This document shows, piece after piece, positions 35,242 to 43,836 of a stretch of DNA of 64,000 nt (its first letter is position 1; each line of letters starts with the position of its first letter). The position numbers were made by a program, and so were the translations under genes. The DNA comes from CAIXSC01 sp046349915. Its GTDB lineage: Bacteria; Planctomycetota; Planctomycetia; Pirellulales; Pirellulaceae. The stretch covers positions 186,001-250,000 of the forward strand of contig JAXMBL010000005.1 in the NCBI GenBank assembly GCA_046349915.1, in the 5' to 3' direction. Under the pieces are notes generated by a model, which saw nothing but the letters and a program-made list of their open reading frames with translations, searched no databases and was not told the DNA's origin.

Positions 35242-37857
35242 TCACAATTGTAGCGCCCGACGACGGAACCGTAATCTCACCAGTTCCGCGGCCGTGTTGA
35301 CGAGGAAGGTCAAAAGGAACAACGTCAGGGCCGCGAGGAAGAGCGTGCGGAAGTGCGTGCTATCTCGCACCGCCTCCGGCAACTCGACGGCGATATTCGC
35401 GGACAGGGTGCGAAATCCGTTGAACAGATTCCAGTCCGTGACGGGCGTATTGCCGCCCGCCATCAGCACAATCATCGTCTCGCCGACGGCTCGCCCCAGC
35501 CCAATCATGATGGCCGAAAACAAGCCGCTCATCGCCGTCGGTATCACCACTCGCACGGCCGTCTGCCAAGGCGTGGCGCCCGCGCCCAACGATGCGGATC
35601 GCAAATGTTGAGGGACGGTGGACAGGGCGTCGTCGGCGATCGTGTAGATGATCGGAATGATAGCGAATCCCATCACGAAGCCCACTACGAGCGCGTTACG
35701 CTGCACGTACGTGGAGACAAAAGATCCACGCGGATCGAACCCCGCCGCCGACGCCAACTCGGAGATTCCCCAAGCCAACAGACCAGCGAACAGGATGGCC
35801 GCGAAACTCTTCCCCGCGTTCAGCAACCCAAACGCGCCACGCGGCCAATCGCCGCAACGTTGGCGGAGCCAGGGATTAATCCAGAGCGAGCAAGCGACGG
35901 TGGTGGCGAGCGCGGACAAGGGCAAGGCGAGCAACAGCCACCCCGGCGCGCCGCGACCCACTTGACCATCCAACCACCGCAGTATGTCGCCCGCGAACAG
36001 CACACTTTCGACGGTCGAGCCCGCGGCGATCGATCCGGCCACGCCCAGGGCGCCCGTAACCAGAATCGCCGGAAAACGCAACGGCGCCGCGTAGGGGGCC
36101 CACGAGGGAGGCATGAGTTGCCACAGGGCCGATCCCACCACGAGCGAGACCGGAACCAGGACGAAGCTGGTCAAGATCTGCGGAACCGCCGTCTCGACGA
36201 CAGGGGCGAACACCAGCGCCGCCAAGAATCCCAACACCACACTCGGCAGACTCGCCATCATCTCGATGGTGGGCTTCACTTTCGCCTTCGCTCGCGGCGA
36301 CATGAATTCGGAGGTGTAGATCGCCGCCAACAACGCGATCGGAACGCCAAACGCCATGGAGTAAACAGTGGCTTTCAACGTGCCAAAGACCAGCGGCCAA
36401 AGTCCCAGTTTCATTTCCGGTTCCACCCCCGCGAACGAAGACTGCCAGACATGACTGGGGCGGTCGTACCCTTCGTACCAAACAGGGCGGAACAGGGCGG
36501 AAAAAGTCCCTTCGGGATGCTTGGGATCGAATTCGAAGCGAGTCAATTGGTTTTGCGTCGCCGCAACCAGTGAATCGTCCTTGGGCGAGAGTGAGGCTGT
36601 CAGTACGGGTCCCTCGCCAGCGACCTTGGATTGTGCGATCCGCCGTTCGGTCGTCACGTGGTAAACAGCCACCGTTCCATCGGCGAATCCCGCCGAAAGC
36701 AAACGGCTGCGCTGCGACAAGCCCAACGCGGTCACGGCCGCCGGTCCAGCTTCGAACACATGTGCTAACTCTAAGCGTGTCACCTCCAAGGAAGAGGCCG
36801 GCACAATCCGCCGTACCGGAAACCAAGCGGCAAGCTTCCCCTGTGAGTCGCCGAATACGAGGGTCTCGCGTCCGAGCATCAACATGCATGCCGTCACACG
36901 CGACTCGCTGCCCGCCAGAACATCGACTGGCTCGAGTACCGCAGCTTTTTCCAGATCGCGGACATCGTAGGGCAACACCCAACCATCGTCCCAAACGGCG
37001 TAGACAGTGTCTCCTCGGCCCGCGATCAGCACTCGCAGCGGCGTTCCTGGCGACCGCGACATCGGCCGAGGCAGTTCCAGCTTGTCGTCTAGTTTGAATT
37101 GATTCGTCAGTTCGTTGAACTTCGAGGTCGCATAATGCAGTGCGCCGTCCGCGGCGTAAGCGACGATCGTCGGACCTCGCCCTGTCGCTCCTTCCTCGCC
37201 CGCGCCACTCACATGATCCACTCGCGTCAGAGCTGTTGCGGCGAGTTTCAACGGGGGCGAGAGTTCCGCGTCCACCGTTTGGATGCGCAACTGTCCCTGT
37301 GGAGTGCGTTCGAGCAGGCCCTCTTCAAAAGTACGCGGCTTATCGTCGGTCAGGTTGCGAAACTCTTCCGGCACTTCGGCCGGTTCCTTGAAGAGCGCCG
37401 CGAAACGGACTCGCCCGATCCGCAGCGAGCCATCCTCCATCCCGAGAACCAAGTCGCCCGCGATGGGATTGTAGGAGGCCGACGTAATGCGGCCTTCGTC
37501 GCAGAAATCGCGAGTTCCAATCGGTTCGCCCGTGTCGACCCGAAAAACTCGCAGTCGACCATCGAGCTCGAGCGACCACCCCAGCGATCGGTATTCGTTC
37601 ACGGCGAACGCCCAAGGCGACTCGCTCCACGGCGCAGCCACTGCCAGCTCGCGCTGCAAGTGAGCGGAGGGCCAGAATAAAGGCAAGGTCACCGACAGCA
37701 AGAACGCGAAGACCAGCAGCACGGCGACGATCGTTCCGACGCCGCCGATGGTGATCATCCATCGTGCTAGCGAGTCCGTCAACTGAACCGACCAACGATT
37801 TCGATGGCGACGCGCCCGCCCCGTGAAAGACTTGCGCTGCTCGCCTGAATCCGTCAT
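35242..37857 (-). CDS. pstC: Phosphate ABC transporter permease PstC with a beta-propeller-like insert
   Basis: The protein has 871 residues against about 320 in the short forms. A membrane segment (about 30-58, MITIGGVGTIVAVLLVFAFL) is followed by an insert of about 400 residues with WD40/propeller-like strands (AFAVNEYRSLGWSLELDGRL, SYNPIAGDLVLGMEDGSLRI, SRLLSAGFADGTVAVYHVT). The permease core (about 480-865) has GTLKATVYSMAFGVPIALLA, MASLPSVVLGFLAALVFAPV and the EAA loop ATPWQTAVRVVIPTAMSGLF. It forms the phosphate channel with PstA. Both permeases carry large domains on the same side of the membrane, which could together form an extracytoplasmic module near PstS (inference). Confidence 0.9.
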   Translation of the reverse strand: MTDSGEQRKSFTGRARRHRNRWSVQLTDSLARWMITIGGVGTIVAVLLVFAFLLSVTLPLFWPSAHLQRELAVAAPWSESPWAFAVNEYRSLGWSLELDGRLRVFRVDTGEPIGTRDFCDEGRITSASYNPIAGDLVLGMEDGSLRIGRVRFAALFKEPAEVPEEFRNLTDDKPRTFEEGLLERTPQGQLRIQTVDAELSPPLKLAATALTRVDHVSGAGEEGATGRGPTIVAYAADGALHYATSKFNELTNQFKLDDKLELPRPMSRSPGTPLRVLIAGRGDTVYAVWDDGWVLPYDVRDLEKAAVLEPVDVLAGSESRVTACMLMLGRETLVFGDSQGKLAAWFPVRRIVPASSLEVTRLELAHVFEAGPAAVTALGLSQRSRLLSAGFADGTVAVYHVTTERRIAQSKVAGEGPVLTASLSPKDDSLVAATQNQLTRFEFDPKHPEGTFSALFRPVWYEGYDRPSHVWQSSFAGVEPEMKLGLWPLVFGTLKATVYSMAFGVPIALLAAIYTSEFMSPRAKAKVKPTIEMMASLPSVVLGFLAALVFAPVVETAVPQILTSFVLVPVSLVVGSALWQLMPPSWAPYAAPLRFPAILVTGALGVAGSIAAGSTVESVLFAGDILRWLDGQVGRGAPGWLLLALPLSALATTVACSLWINPWLRQRCGDWPRGAFGLLNAGKSFAAILFAGLLAWGISELASAAGFDPRGSFVSTYVQRNALVVGFVMGFAIIPIIYTIADDALSTVPQHLRSASLGAGATPWQTAVRVVIPTAMSGLFSAIMIGLGRAVGETMIVLMAGGNTPVTDWNLFNGFRTLSANIAVELPEAVRDSTHFRTLFLAALTLFLLTFLVNTAAELVRLRFRRRALQL

Positions 37858-37959
37858 AAAGGCGTCTCCCAGTGGGCCGAGGTCAGGGCCAGAGCAGCCA
37901 TTTCAGGCCGCTCCGACCGCAGTTTCCTCAAGACCGTGCTGCTGAACCGAGCTCGCGAT

Positions 37960-38967
37960 CTACTTGATGCCGAGGCTCTGGAGCGTCTTGGCGGCCATCG
38001 TGGCGGGAACGGGGAAGTAACCGTCCTTCACCACCACTTCTTGCCCCTCCTTGCTGAAGATGAACTTGATGAATTCACGGCGTAGAGGATCAAGACGGCT
38101 GCCTGGCTTGTAGTTCACATACAGCAGCAGTTGTCGCGACAGCGGATAGTCGCCCGAGTAGGCATTCGCCACATCGGCGTCGACCGCTTCACCCTTCGTC
38201 TTTTCCGAGAGGGGCAGGGCCACGACATCGGCCGTCTTGTAACCAATGCCGCTGTAGCCGATCGCAAACTTGTCGGTCGCGACCGCTTGGACCACCGCCG
38301 AGCTACCAGGTTGTTCCTTCACGGAATCCCGGAAGTCCCCCTTACCCAAGGCGTGTTCCTTGAAGTAACCGTAGGTGCCCGAGGCCGAATTACGGCCGTA
38401 CAAGCTGATCGGCGCGTCGGCCCACTCGCCCGTTAGTCCCAGTTGCCCCCACTTCGTAATCGACTCGGAGTGCCCCAATTTGCGAGTCGCCGAGAAAATC
38501 GCATCGACTTGCGGCAGCGACAAACTCTTCAGCGGATTGTCCTTGTTCACATAGACAGCCAGCATATCGATGCTGGTCGGCAAGCCGACCGGCTTGTAAC
38601 CAAATTTCTTTTCGAAGGCATCCAATTCATCAGCCTTCATCGGGCGACTCATCGGGCCGAAGGTCGCCGTCCCCGCGATCAAGGCGGGAGGGGCGGTCGA
38701 CGAGCCTTTCCCTTCCACTTCCACCTTCACGCTGAGGTAGTGCTTGTTGAACGCCTCGGCCCACAGCGTCATCAGATTGTTCATTGTGTCCGAGCCGACG
38801 CTCTTGATCGTTCCTGACACGCCCGCCGCCGGCTTGTAGCTCGGCAACTTTGGGTCCACCTTGACCTGAGCGGTCGCGATACCGCTGCTCATCAGCAACC
38901 CGGCTAAACTCGCAACCAACGCCACGGCCCAACGCCGACAGAATCCCCGCTGCATTCCCATACGCAT
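37960..38967 (-). CDS. pstS: Phosphate-binding protein PstS
   Basis: The protein has 335 residues; GAGGAG nine bases before ATG 38967 fixes the start. The signal peptide is WAVALVASLAGLLMSSGIATA. Phosphate-binding loops are visible in GTIKSVGSDTMNNLM, EGKGSSTAPPALIAGTATFG and YGRNSASGTYGYFKE, with SRPMKADEL as in the PstS/PBP2_phosphate family. It captures orthophosphate outside the membrane for PstCA. A 102-bp gap without recognisable elements separates it from pstC. Expression is probably phosphate-controlled: a PHO-box-like repeat lies about 130 bp upstream. Confidence 0.94.
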   Translation of the reverse strand: MRMGMQRGFCRRWAVALVASLAGLLMSSGIATAQVKVDPKLPSYKPAAGVSGTIKSVGSDTMNNLMTLWAEAFNKHYLSVKVEVEGKGSSTAPPALIAGTATFGPMSRPMKADELDAFEKKFGYKPVGLPTSIDMLAVYVNKDNPLKSLSLPQVDAIFSATRKLGHSESITKWGQLGLTGEWADAPISLYGRNSASGTYGYFKEHALGKGDFRDSVKEQPGSSAVVQAVATDKFAIGYSGIGYKTADVVALPLSEKTKGEAVDADVANAYSGDYPLSRQLLLYVNYKPGSRLDPLRREFIKFIFSKEGQEVVVKDGYFPVPATMAAKTLQSLGIK

Positions 38968-39084
38968 GCTTGCTGCTCCTCGTTGCGTTCTTCACTGAGG
39001 GTTGCCGACCCGCGAAACTCCGTGTCCCGCAGCGTTCGACGCATATGCCCCTCAACCGATCTATTCCGTTTCTTTTCGCGGGCG

Positions 39085-39116
39085 ATTATCCCGAGCATTT
39101 GTGAAGAAATTGTGAA
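39085..39116 (-). promoter_or_regulatory. PHO-box-like direct repeat and -10 upstream of pstS
   Basis: Read on the minus strand, TTCACA-ATTTC-TTCACA (complement of 39100-39116) is two hexamers with an 11-bp period. This matches the arrangement and sequence class of PhoP boxes in Bacillus (TTHACA half-sites). A weaker third half-site (four of six) lies one period upstream at 39122-39127. Nine bases downstream is GATAAT (complement of 39085-39090), a good -10; the box occupies the place of the -35, as expected for an activated promoter. Confidence 0.6.
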
Positions 39117-39273
39117 GAACAAGAGAAGGCGGTCTTTCTGATCGGAAACTCTTTCAAATTCAAGACTTCGCCTTATCCGACACCATGAAACAGGGTCGTC
39201 GCAGCCGCGGCCAGTCGCTAAAATGTCAATCGCTGCGTCTCCCCCATCAACCCAACTCGATCTAGAGCCCCTC

Positions 39274-40407
39274 ATGTCCGATCGCGAGAAGAAAAAGCAT
39301 CGCACTGACTTTCGCAAGAATCGGCTCCCCCGCGCACGGCAAAACGACCTCACTCGCGACTTTCATCGCGAAGGGGAAGAGCATTACGACGAGTGTGCTC
39401 GCGGGGAACGACTGAGCGGCAAAGGCGAGTTGACTCGAAAGCGCACCATTGTGGGAACCGAGGCGGACGAGTCGACCGGTGGATTCGCGGTCCAACGAGA
39501 CGTCGATCGATCGGAGTGTTTAAAAGGTCGAGTACTGCGGGTGTTTGGGTTGAGCAGCGACGTGGAAGTCGAGGACGGGCGCATCGTCCGCTGTGCGACT
39601 CGCCGAGTCCTCAAGACCTTAAGCACGGAATTGCGGCAAGTCATCGTCGCGGGCGACCATGTCTGGATTCGTCCGGAGGGGCGTGAGGAAGGACTGATTG
39701 AACGCATTGAACCGCGCTATGGAATGTTGAGTCGCACGAGTCGCGGTCGGCAACAGATCATCGTGGCCAACATCGACCAGATGCTGATCATGGGGAGCGC
39801 CGCTCAGCCCGATCTGAAACTCAACCTGATCGATCGCTTTCTCGTCATGGCCGAGAAGGTCGGCATCGAACCTGTCATCTGCATCAACAAGGTCGACTTG
39901 ATCGATCCCGCGGACCTCCAGCCAACCGCCGGCGTGTTCGGACAACTGGGCTATGAAGTCCACTTAGTGTCGATCGCCCGCGGCATCGGCGTCGAACGAT
40001 TACGACGACGGCTTGTAGGTCGCCAGTCGGCGGTAGTGGGTCAAAGCGGAGTTGGCAAGTCGTCGCTGTTGAACGCCGTCGATCCCGCGCTCGATCTGCG
40101 AGTGGGCGAAGTCAGCGAGGAAACTGAAAAGGGCAAGCACACCACCACCACCGCTCGACTGCTGCGTCTCTCGTGTGGCGGGCATGTCGTCGATACGCCG
40201 GGGATTCGACAGTTCGAACTGTGGGACGTCATTCCCGAGGAAGTTGCGAACTATTATCGCGAACTGCGTCCATACTTGAGCCAATGCCGATTTCCCAATT
40301 GCACACATACTCACGAAGCCTCTTGCGCCGTGAAAGACGCGGTCGCCGACGGCCGAATCGATGTGCGCCGCTACGAGAGTTTTTGCCACCTGCAGTCGGG
40401 CGAATAA
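39274..40407 (+). CDS. rsgA: Ribosome small-subunit-dependent GTPase A
   Basis: The protein has 377 residues from ATG 39274; a start 51 bp earlier is possible. A basic N-terminal tail (KKKHRTDFRKNRLPRARQND) leads to an OB-fold, then the circularly permuted GTPase: G4 NKVDLID, G5 region VSIARGIG, G1 GQSGVGKSSLLNAV, G2 KGKHTTTTARL, G3 DTPGIRQFELWD. The C-terminal zinc-binding segment CRFPNCTHTHEASCAV has the Cys/His ligands. RsgA checks late maturation of the 30S subunit and releases RbfA. The 306 bp upstream is shared with pstS (divergent). Confidence 0.95.
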   Translation: MSDREKKKHRTDFRKNRLPRARQNDLTRDFHREGEEHYDECARGERLSGKGELTRKRTIVGTEADESTGGFAVQRDVDRSECLKGRVLRVFGLSSDVEVEDGRIVRCATRRVLKTLSTELRQVIVAGDHVWIRPEGREEGLIERIEPRYGMLSRTSRGRQQIIVANIDQMLIMGSAAQPDLKLNLIDRFLVMAEKVGIEPVICINKVDLIDPADLQPTAGVFGQLGYEVHLVSIARGIGVERLRRRLVGRQSAVVGQSGVGKSSLLNAVDPALDLRVGEVSEETEKGKHTTTTARLLRLSCGGHVVDTPGIRQFELWDVIPEEVANYYRELRPYLSQCRFPNCTHTHEASCAVKDAVADGRIDVRRYESFCHLQSGE

Positions 40408-40437
40408 CGCGAAAAACCCGTGTAGCGGAACTCGGGT

Positions 40438-40652
40438 GTAGCGGAACTCGCAAGAGTTCCGTCGTCGCGGACGAGTGGACATCACCTGCGGTTACGGATG
40501 GCACACGAGACCACGGGCGGAATTCTTGCGAATTCCGCTACAACAACTCCCGTGTAGCGGAACTCGCAAGAGTTCCGTCGTCGCGGACGAGTAGACATCG
40601 CCTGCGGCAACGGATGGCACACGAGACCACGGGCGGAATTCTCGCGAATTCC
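40438..40652. repeat. Two family A hairpin-pair units after rsgA
   Basis: Units at 40438-40541 and 40553-40652 each have a left GGAACTC-GCAA-GAGTTCC hairpin and an inverted right hairpin. The right hairpin of unit 1 has loop TTGC and that of unit 2 has TCGC, with the same stem. The spacer (GTCGTCGCGGACGAGT and ACATC then GCCTGCGG-like) differs from the spacer of the 24507 array. An extra half copy (GTAGCGGAACTCGG) precedes unit 1 at about 40422. No gene lies in 40408-40738. Confidence 0.9.
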
Positions 40653-40738
40653 AGGACGGGAAATGTTTGACCCGCAGGGGGCGGAGGGGTAGATTTCAGG
40701 CAGATTCTGAATTCCGCCCCATGCCGAGCCGTTCGATC

Positions 40739-41308
40739 ATGTCGGTTACTTACTTTAAACGCTACCGCATGGAGTTCGACTTGGCCCGCGACTTGGGGCG
40801 AGTCTTTCGCGAGCCCCCCTTGCCGGAGGGGTATCTGCTGCTGGACTGGCACGAATCGCTGTTGCTCGCCCATGCCGACACCAAATTTCAGTGCTTTCGG
40901 GCGGAACTCGACGCCAATGTCTTCCCCTGCCTGGGGGATCGCGACGGCTGTCGACGTTTAATGGGCGAAATCACTCGCCGACACGGCTTTCTCAATTCCG
41001 CCACTTGGCTGCTGCAGTGGTGCGGCGGCGGGATGGAAGAGCGGGAGTACTGCGGGACGATTCAGGGGATCATCGACGTCGATTCGATTGGGTCGATTCA
41101 GAACTTAGGTGTGATTCCTGGACATCGGGGCAAGGGCCTCGGATCGGTGCTTTTGTACCAAGCGCTGGCGGGATTTCGCCAACGCGGCCTACGTCGCGCG
41201 ACGCTCGAAGTGACCGCTCAAAACGTCGGCGCGATCCGACTGTACCAGAGGCTAGGTTTCCGAAAGATCAAAACCGTGTATAAAGCGGCGGAACTGGCTT
41301 GCGTCTGA
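40739..41308 (+). CDS. GNAT-family N-acetyltransferase
   Basis: From ATG 40739 (MSVTYFKRYRMEFDL) the protein has 189 residues; an ATG 18 bp earlier is possible and neither has a clear ribosome binding site. The GNAT core is in the second half: IQNLGVIPGHRGKGLGSVLL is the acetyl-CoA-binding motif A (R/Q-x-x-G-x-G), followed by the LEVTAQNVGAIRLYQRLGF segment typical of the RimI/YjaB-like branch. The first half (LPEGYLLLDWHESLLLAHAD, FPCLGDRDGCRRLMGEI) is a family-specific N-terminal domain. The acceptor is unknown. It precedes the M16 pair by 45 bp. Confidence 0.88.
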   Translation: MSVTYFKRYRMEFDLARDLGRVFREPPLPEGYLLLDWHESLLLAHADTKFQCFRAELDANVFPCLGDRDGCRRLMGEITRRHGFLNSATWLLQWCGGGMEEREYCGTIQGIIDVDSIGSIQNLGVIPGHRGKGLGSVLLYQALAGFRQRGLRRATLEVTAQNVGAIRLYQRLGFRKIKTVYKAAELACV

Positions 41309-41353
41309 CGCCTCCCGCGTCACAAGCCCGACCTTGAATTCCGCGAGTAACCG

Positions 41354-42586
41354 GTGACGATCCATTCCCACGTCTTTCCCAACGGCCTGACCCTGTTGGC
41401 CGAACCCATGCCTTGGCTCGAATCGGCCTCGCTCGCCTTGCTGATGCCAGCGGGCTGCACCCACGATCCGCCCGGCCGAGCGGGACTCGCCAGCCTGGTC
41501 GCGGAGATGACGCAACGTGGCTGCGGCGAGCGGGATAGTCGCGAATTCCTCGAGCAGCTCGAACGGCTTGGCGTCGACGCCTCCTCTTCGGTAGCGGGCG
41601 CTCACACCAGCTTCGGCGGGGCGATGCCCGCGGAGAGCCTGGCGCCCGCCCTGGCGATCTATGCCGATCTCGCTCGACGACCGCTATTGCCCGACGATCA
41701 GCTCGACGATGCTCGCCAGTCCTGCATTCAGGAAGTCCTGGCGCTCGAAGACGACCTAGCCACCCGCGCGCTCCATCGCTTGAAGGCTCGGCAATATCCC
41801 GATCCCTGGGGACGCTCTAGCCTAGGAACGATCGAATCGCTGGAGGCGACGACGATCGGCGACATTCGCACTTTCTTCGAATCGACCTATACGCCCACGC
41901 ACTCCATTCTCAGCATCGCGGGCAAGTTCAACTGGCCCGAGCTGCGGGACCTAGTGGCCGCCACTTGGTCGGATTGGGCTCGACGCGACCCGCCCGCCTT
42001 GGAGATGGTCGCAGCCCCGCATGGCTACGAACACATGCCGCACGAGTCGGCTCAGACTCAGATCTGGCTCGCTTATGACAGTATTCCTTACTCGCACCCG
42101 GACTATTATCAGGCTCGAGCCGCCATTGGCGTGCTCAGCGACGGTATGAGCTCCCGGCTCTTCACGGAAGTGCGCGAGAATCGCGGCTTGTGCTACTCGG
42201 TCTCCGCGTTCTGCCATTCCCTCCGTGATCGCGGAGCCGTATTCGGCTATGCCGGTACGACGACCGAACGGGCCCAGGAGACGCTGGATGTCATGCTGGG
42301 TGAATTCCGCAAGCTGGCGCAAGGCGTCACCGATGCGGAGCTCAGCCGTCTGAAAGCGGGCCTCAAGAGCGCGTTGATCATGCAGCAAGAGTCGAGTGCG
42401 GCGCGAGCGGGGGCGATGGCGTCCGACTGGTATCACTTGGGTCGAGTGCAAACGTTGGAAGAGTTGGGCCAAATCGTCGACCAACTGAACATCCAGCAAA
42501 TCAACGCTTACCTCGCGGACCATCCCCCACGCGACTTTACCATCGTCACGCTGGGCAATCGCCCGCTAGAGGTGTCGACCCCATGA
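41354..42586 (+). CDS. M16-family protein lacking the zinc motif (non-catalytic partner)
   Basis: The protein has 410 residues, GTG start. It shows the two-domain M16 fold: FPNGLTLLAEPMPWLESASL at the N-terminus and SRLFTEVRENRGLCYSVSA in the second half, the R/Y motif of the substrate-binding subunit. The HxxEH zinc site is absent; the equivalent stretch reads GLASLVAEM. In other bacteria such proteins form heterodimers with a catalytic M16 subunit encoded next door, which is the arrangement here (ATGA overlap). Confidence 0.9.
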   Translation: MTIHSHVFPNGLTLLAEPMPWLESASLALLMPAGCTHDPPGRAGLASLVAEMTQRGCGERDSREFLEQLERLGVDASSSVAGAHTSFGGAMPAESLAPALAIYADLARRPLLPDDQLDDARQSCIQEVLALEDDLATRALHRLKARQYPDPWGRSSLGTIESLEATTIGDIRTFFESTYTPTHSILSIAGKFNWPELRDLVAATWSDWARRDPPALEMVAAPHGYEHMPHESAQTQIWLAYDSIPYSHPDYYQARAAIGVLSDGMSSRLFTEVRENRGLCYSVSAFCHSLRDRGAVFGYAGTTTERAQETLDVMLGEFRKLAQGVTDAELSRLKAGLKSALIMQQESSAARAGAMASDWYHLGRVQTLEELGQIVDQLNIQQINAYLADHPPRDFTIVTLGNRPLEVSTP

Positions 42587-43836
42587 GTACGACCGATTTG
42601 CGTCCCGCCACCACTTTCCGCCACGCCACGCTCGCCAATGGACTTGAAGTCGTCGCCGAATGCACGCCCGGCGCCCACTCGACGGGTTTGGCGTTTTTCG
42701 TCCAGACCGGAGCACGCGACGAGTCGGACGAAGTCTCGGGCGTCAGCCACTTCCTCGAACACATGGTGTTCAAGGGGACCGACAAGCGGTCCGCGGCCGA
42801 CGTCAATCGTGAACTCGACGAGATCGGCTCGAATAGCAACGCTTACACTAGCGAGGAGCAAACGGTCTATCACGCGACCGTATTGCCCGAGTACCAGTCG
42901 CAGGTCACCGAGCTGTTGGCCGACATCCTCCGACCCGCGCTGCGCGACGACGATTTCCAAACCGAGAAGAAAGTAATTCTCGAAGAAATCGCCAAGTATG
43001 ACGATCAGCCGCCTTATGGCGCTCACGACAAATGCATGTCGGCACATTTTGGCTCCCATCCCTTGGGACGCAGCATTCTGGGGACGGCGGCGAGCGTCGG
43101 GGCGCTGACCCCACAGCAAATGCGCGCCTATTTTGACCTGCGATACAGCCCCTCGAACATCGTGCTGGCCGCGGCAGGGCGAGTTGATTTTGAACAGTTG
43201 GTGGCCGACGCGGAGCGTTGGTGCGGCGGCTGGGAACGTCGTGCGATCGATCGACAAATCGAACGCGCGGCGCCCAATTCCAGCTTTACGTTGATGCGGA
43301 AAGAATCGGCCAAACAACAATACACGATCGAAATTGGCAACTTCCCATCCGCCCAAGATGAGGACCGGTTCGCGGCCCGCTTGCTCGCCAACATCATCGG
43401 CGACGATCTGGGGAGCCGGCTATTCTGGGAACTGATCGACACCGGACGAGCCGAGTACGCCGGACTCGCCAACTACGAATACCAGGGGACGGGCATCTTC
43501 TCCGCTTACCTGTGCTGCCAGCCCGAAGACGCCCGCGAAAACTGGGAAACACTCAGCGAAGTCCTGGCGCACGTTCAGGACGAGGGTGTCACCGCCGACG
43601 AACTCGAACGAGCCAAGAGCAAGATCTGCTCGCACATCGTTCTGAGCGCGGAGCGTCCCTCCAACCGTTTGTTTTCCGTGGGGAACAACTGGGTGCAGCG
43701 GCGAGCGTATCGAACCGTGCGCGAGACGGTCGACGTCTACCGCTCCGTGACGCTGGAAGCACTGCACCGCTTGATCGCTCAGTATCCACTCACCCAGCGG
43801 ACCACGGTCTCTATCGGCCCGCTGGAGACTTGGTGA
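42583..43836 (+). CDS. M16-family zinc peptidase, catalytic subunit
   Basis: The protein has 417 residues. The inverted zinc motif HFLEH (about residue 58) with the downstream Glu in the TEKKVILEEI segment is intact. The N-terminal FRHATLANGLEVVAECTPGA and the second-domain GDDLGSRLFWELIDTGRAEY complete the mitochondrial-processing-peptidase-like fold. It probably cleaves peptides or misfolded segments as a heterodimer with the upstream protein. The start overlaps the upstream stop by four bases, which implies coupled translation. The 3' end overlaps the convergent minus-strand gene by 26 bp. Confidence 0.93.
   Translation: MSTTDLRPATTFRHATLANGLEVVAECTPGAHSTGLAFFVQTGARDESDEVSGVSHFLEHMVFKGTDKRSAADVNRELDEIGSNSNAYTSEEQTVYHATVLPEYQSQVTELLADILRPALRDDDFQTEKKVILEEIAKYDDQPPYGAHDKCMSAHFGSHPLGRSILGTAASVGALTPQQMRAYFDLRYSPSNIVLAAAGRVDFEQLVADAERWCGGWERRAIDRQIERAAPNSSFTLMRKESAKQQYTIEIGNFPSAQDEDRFAARLLANIIGDDLGSRLFWELIDTGRAEYAGLANYEYQGTGIFSAYLCCQPEDARENWETLSEVLAHVQDEGVTADELERAKSKICSHIVLSAERPSNRLFSVGNNWVQRRAYRTVRETVDVYRSVTLEALHRLIAQYPLTQRTTVSIGPLETW

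Noticed and set aside
37858..37959. Terminator or riboswitch between pstS and pstC
   Set aside because: Only weak GC-rich pairing without a U-run; nothing I can name.
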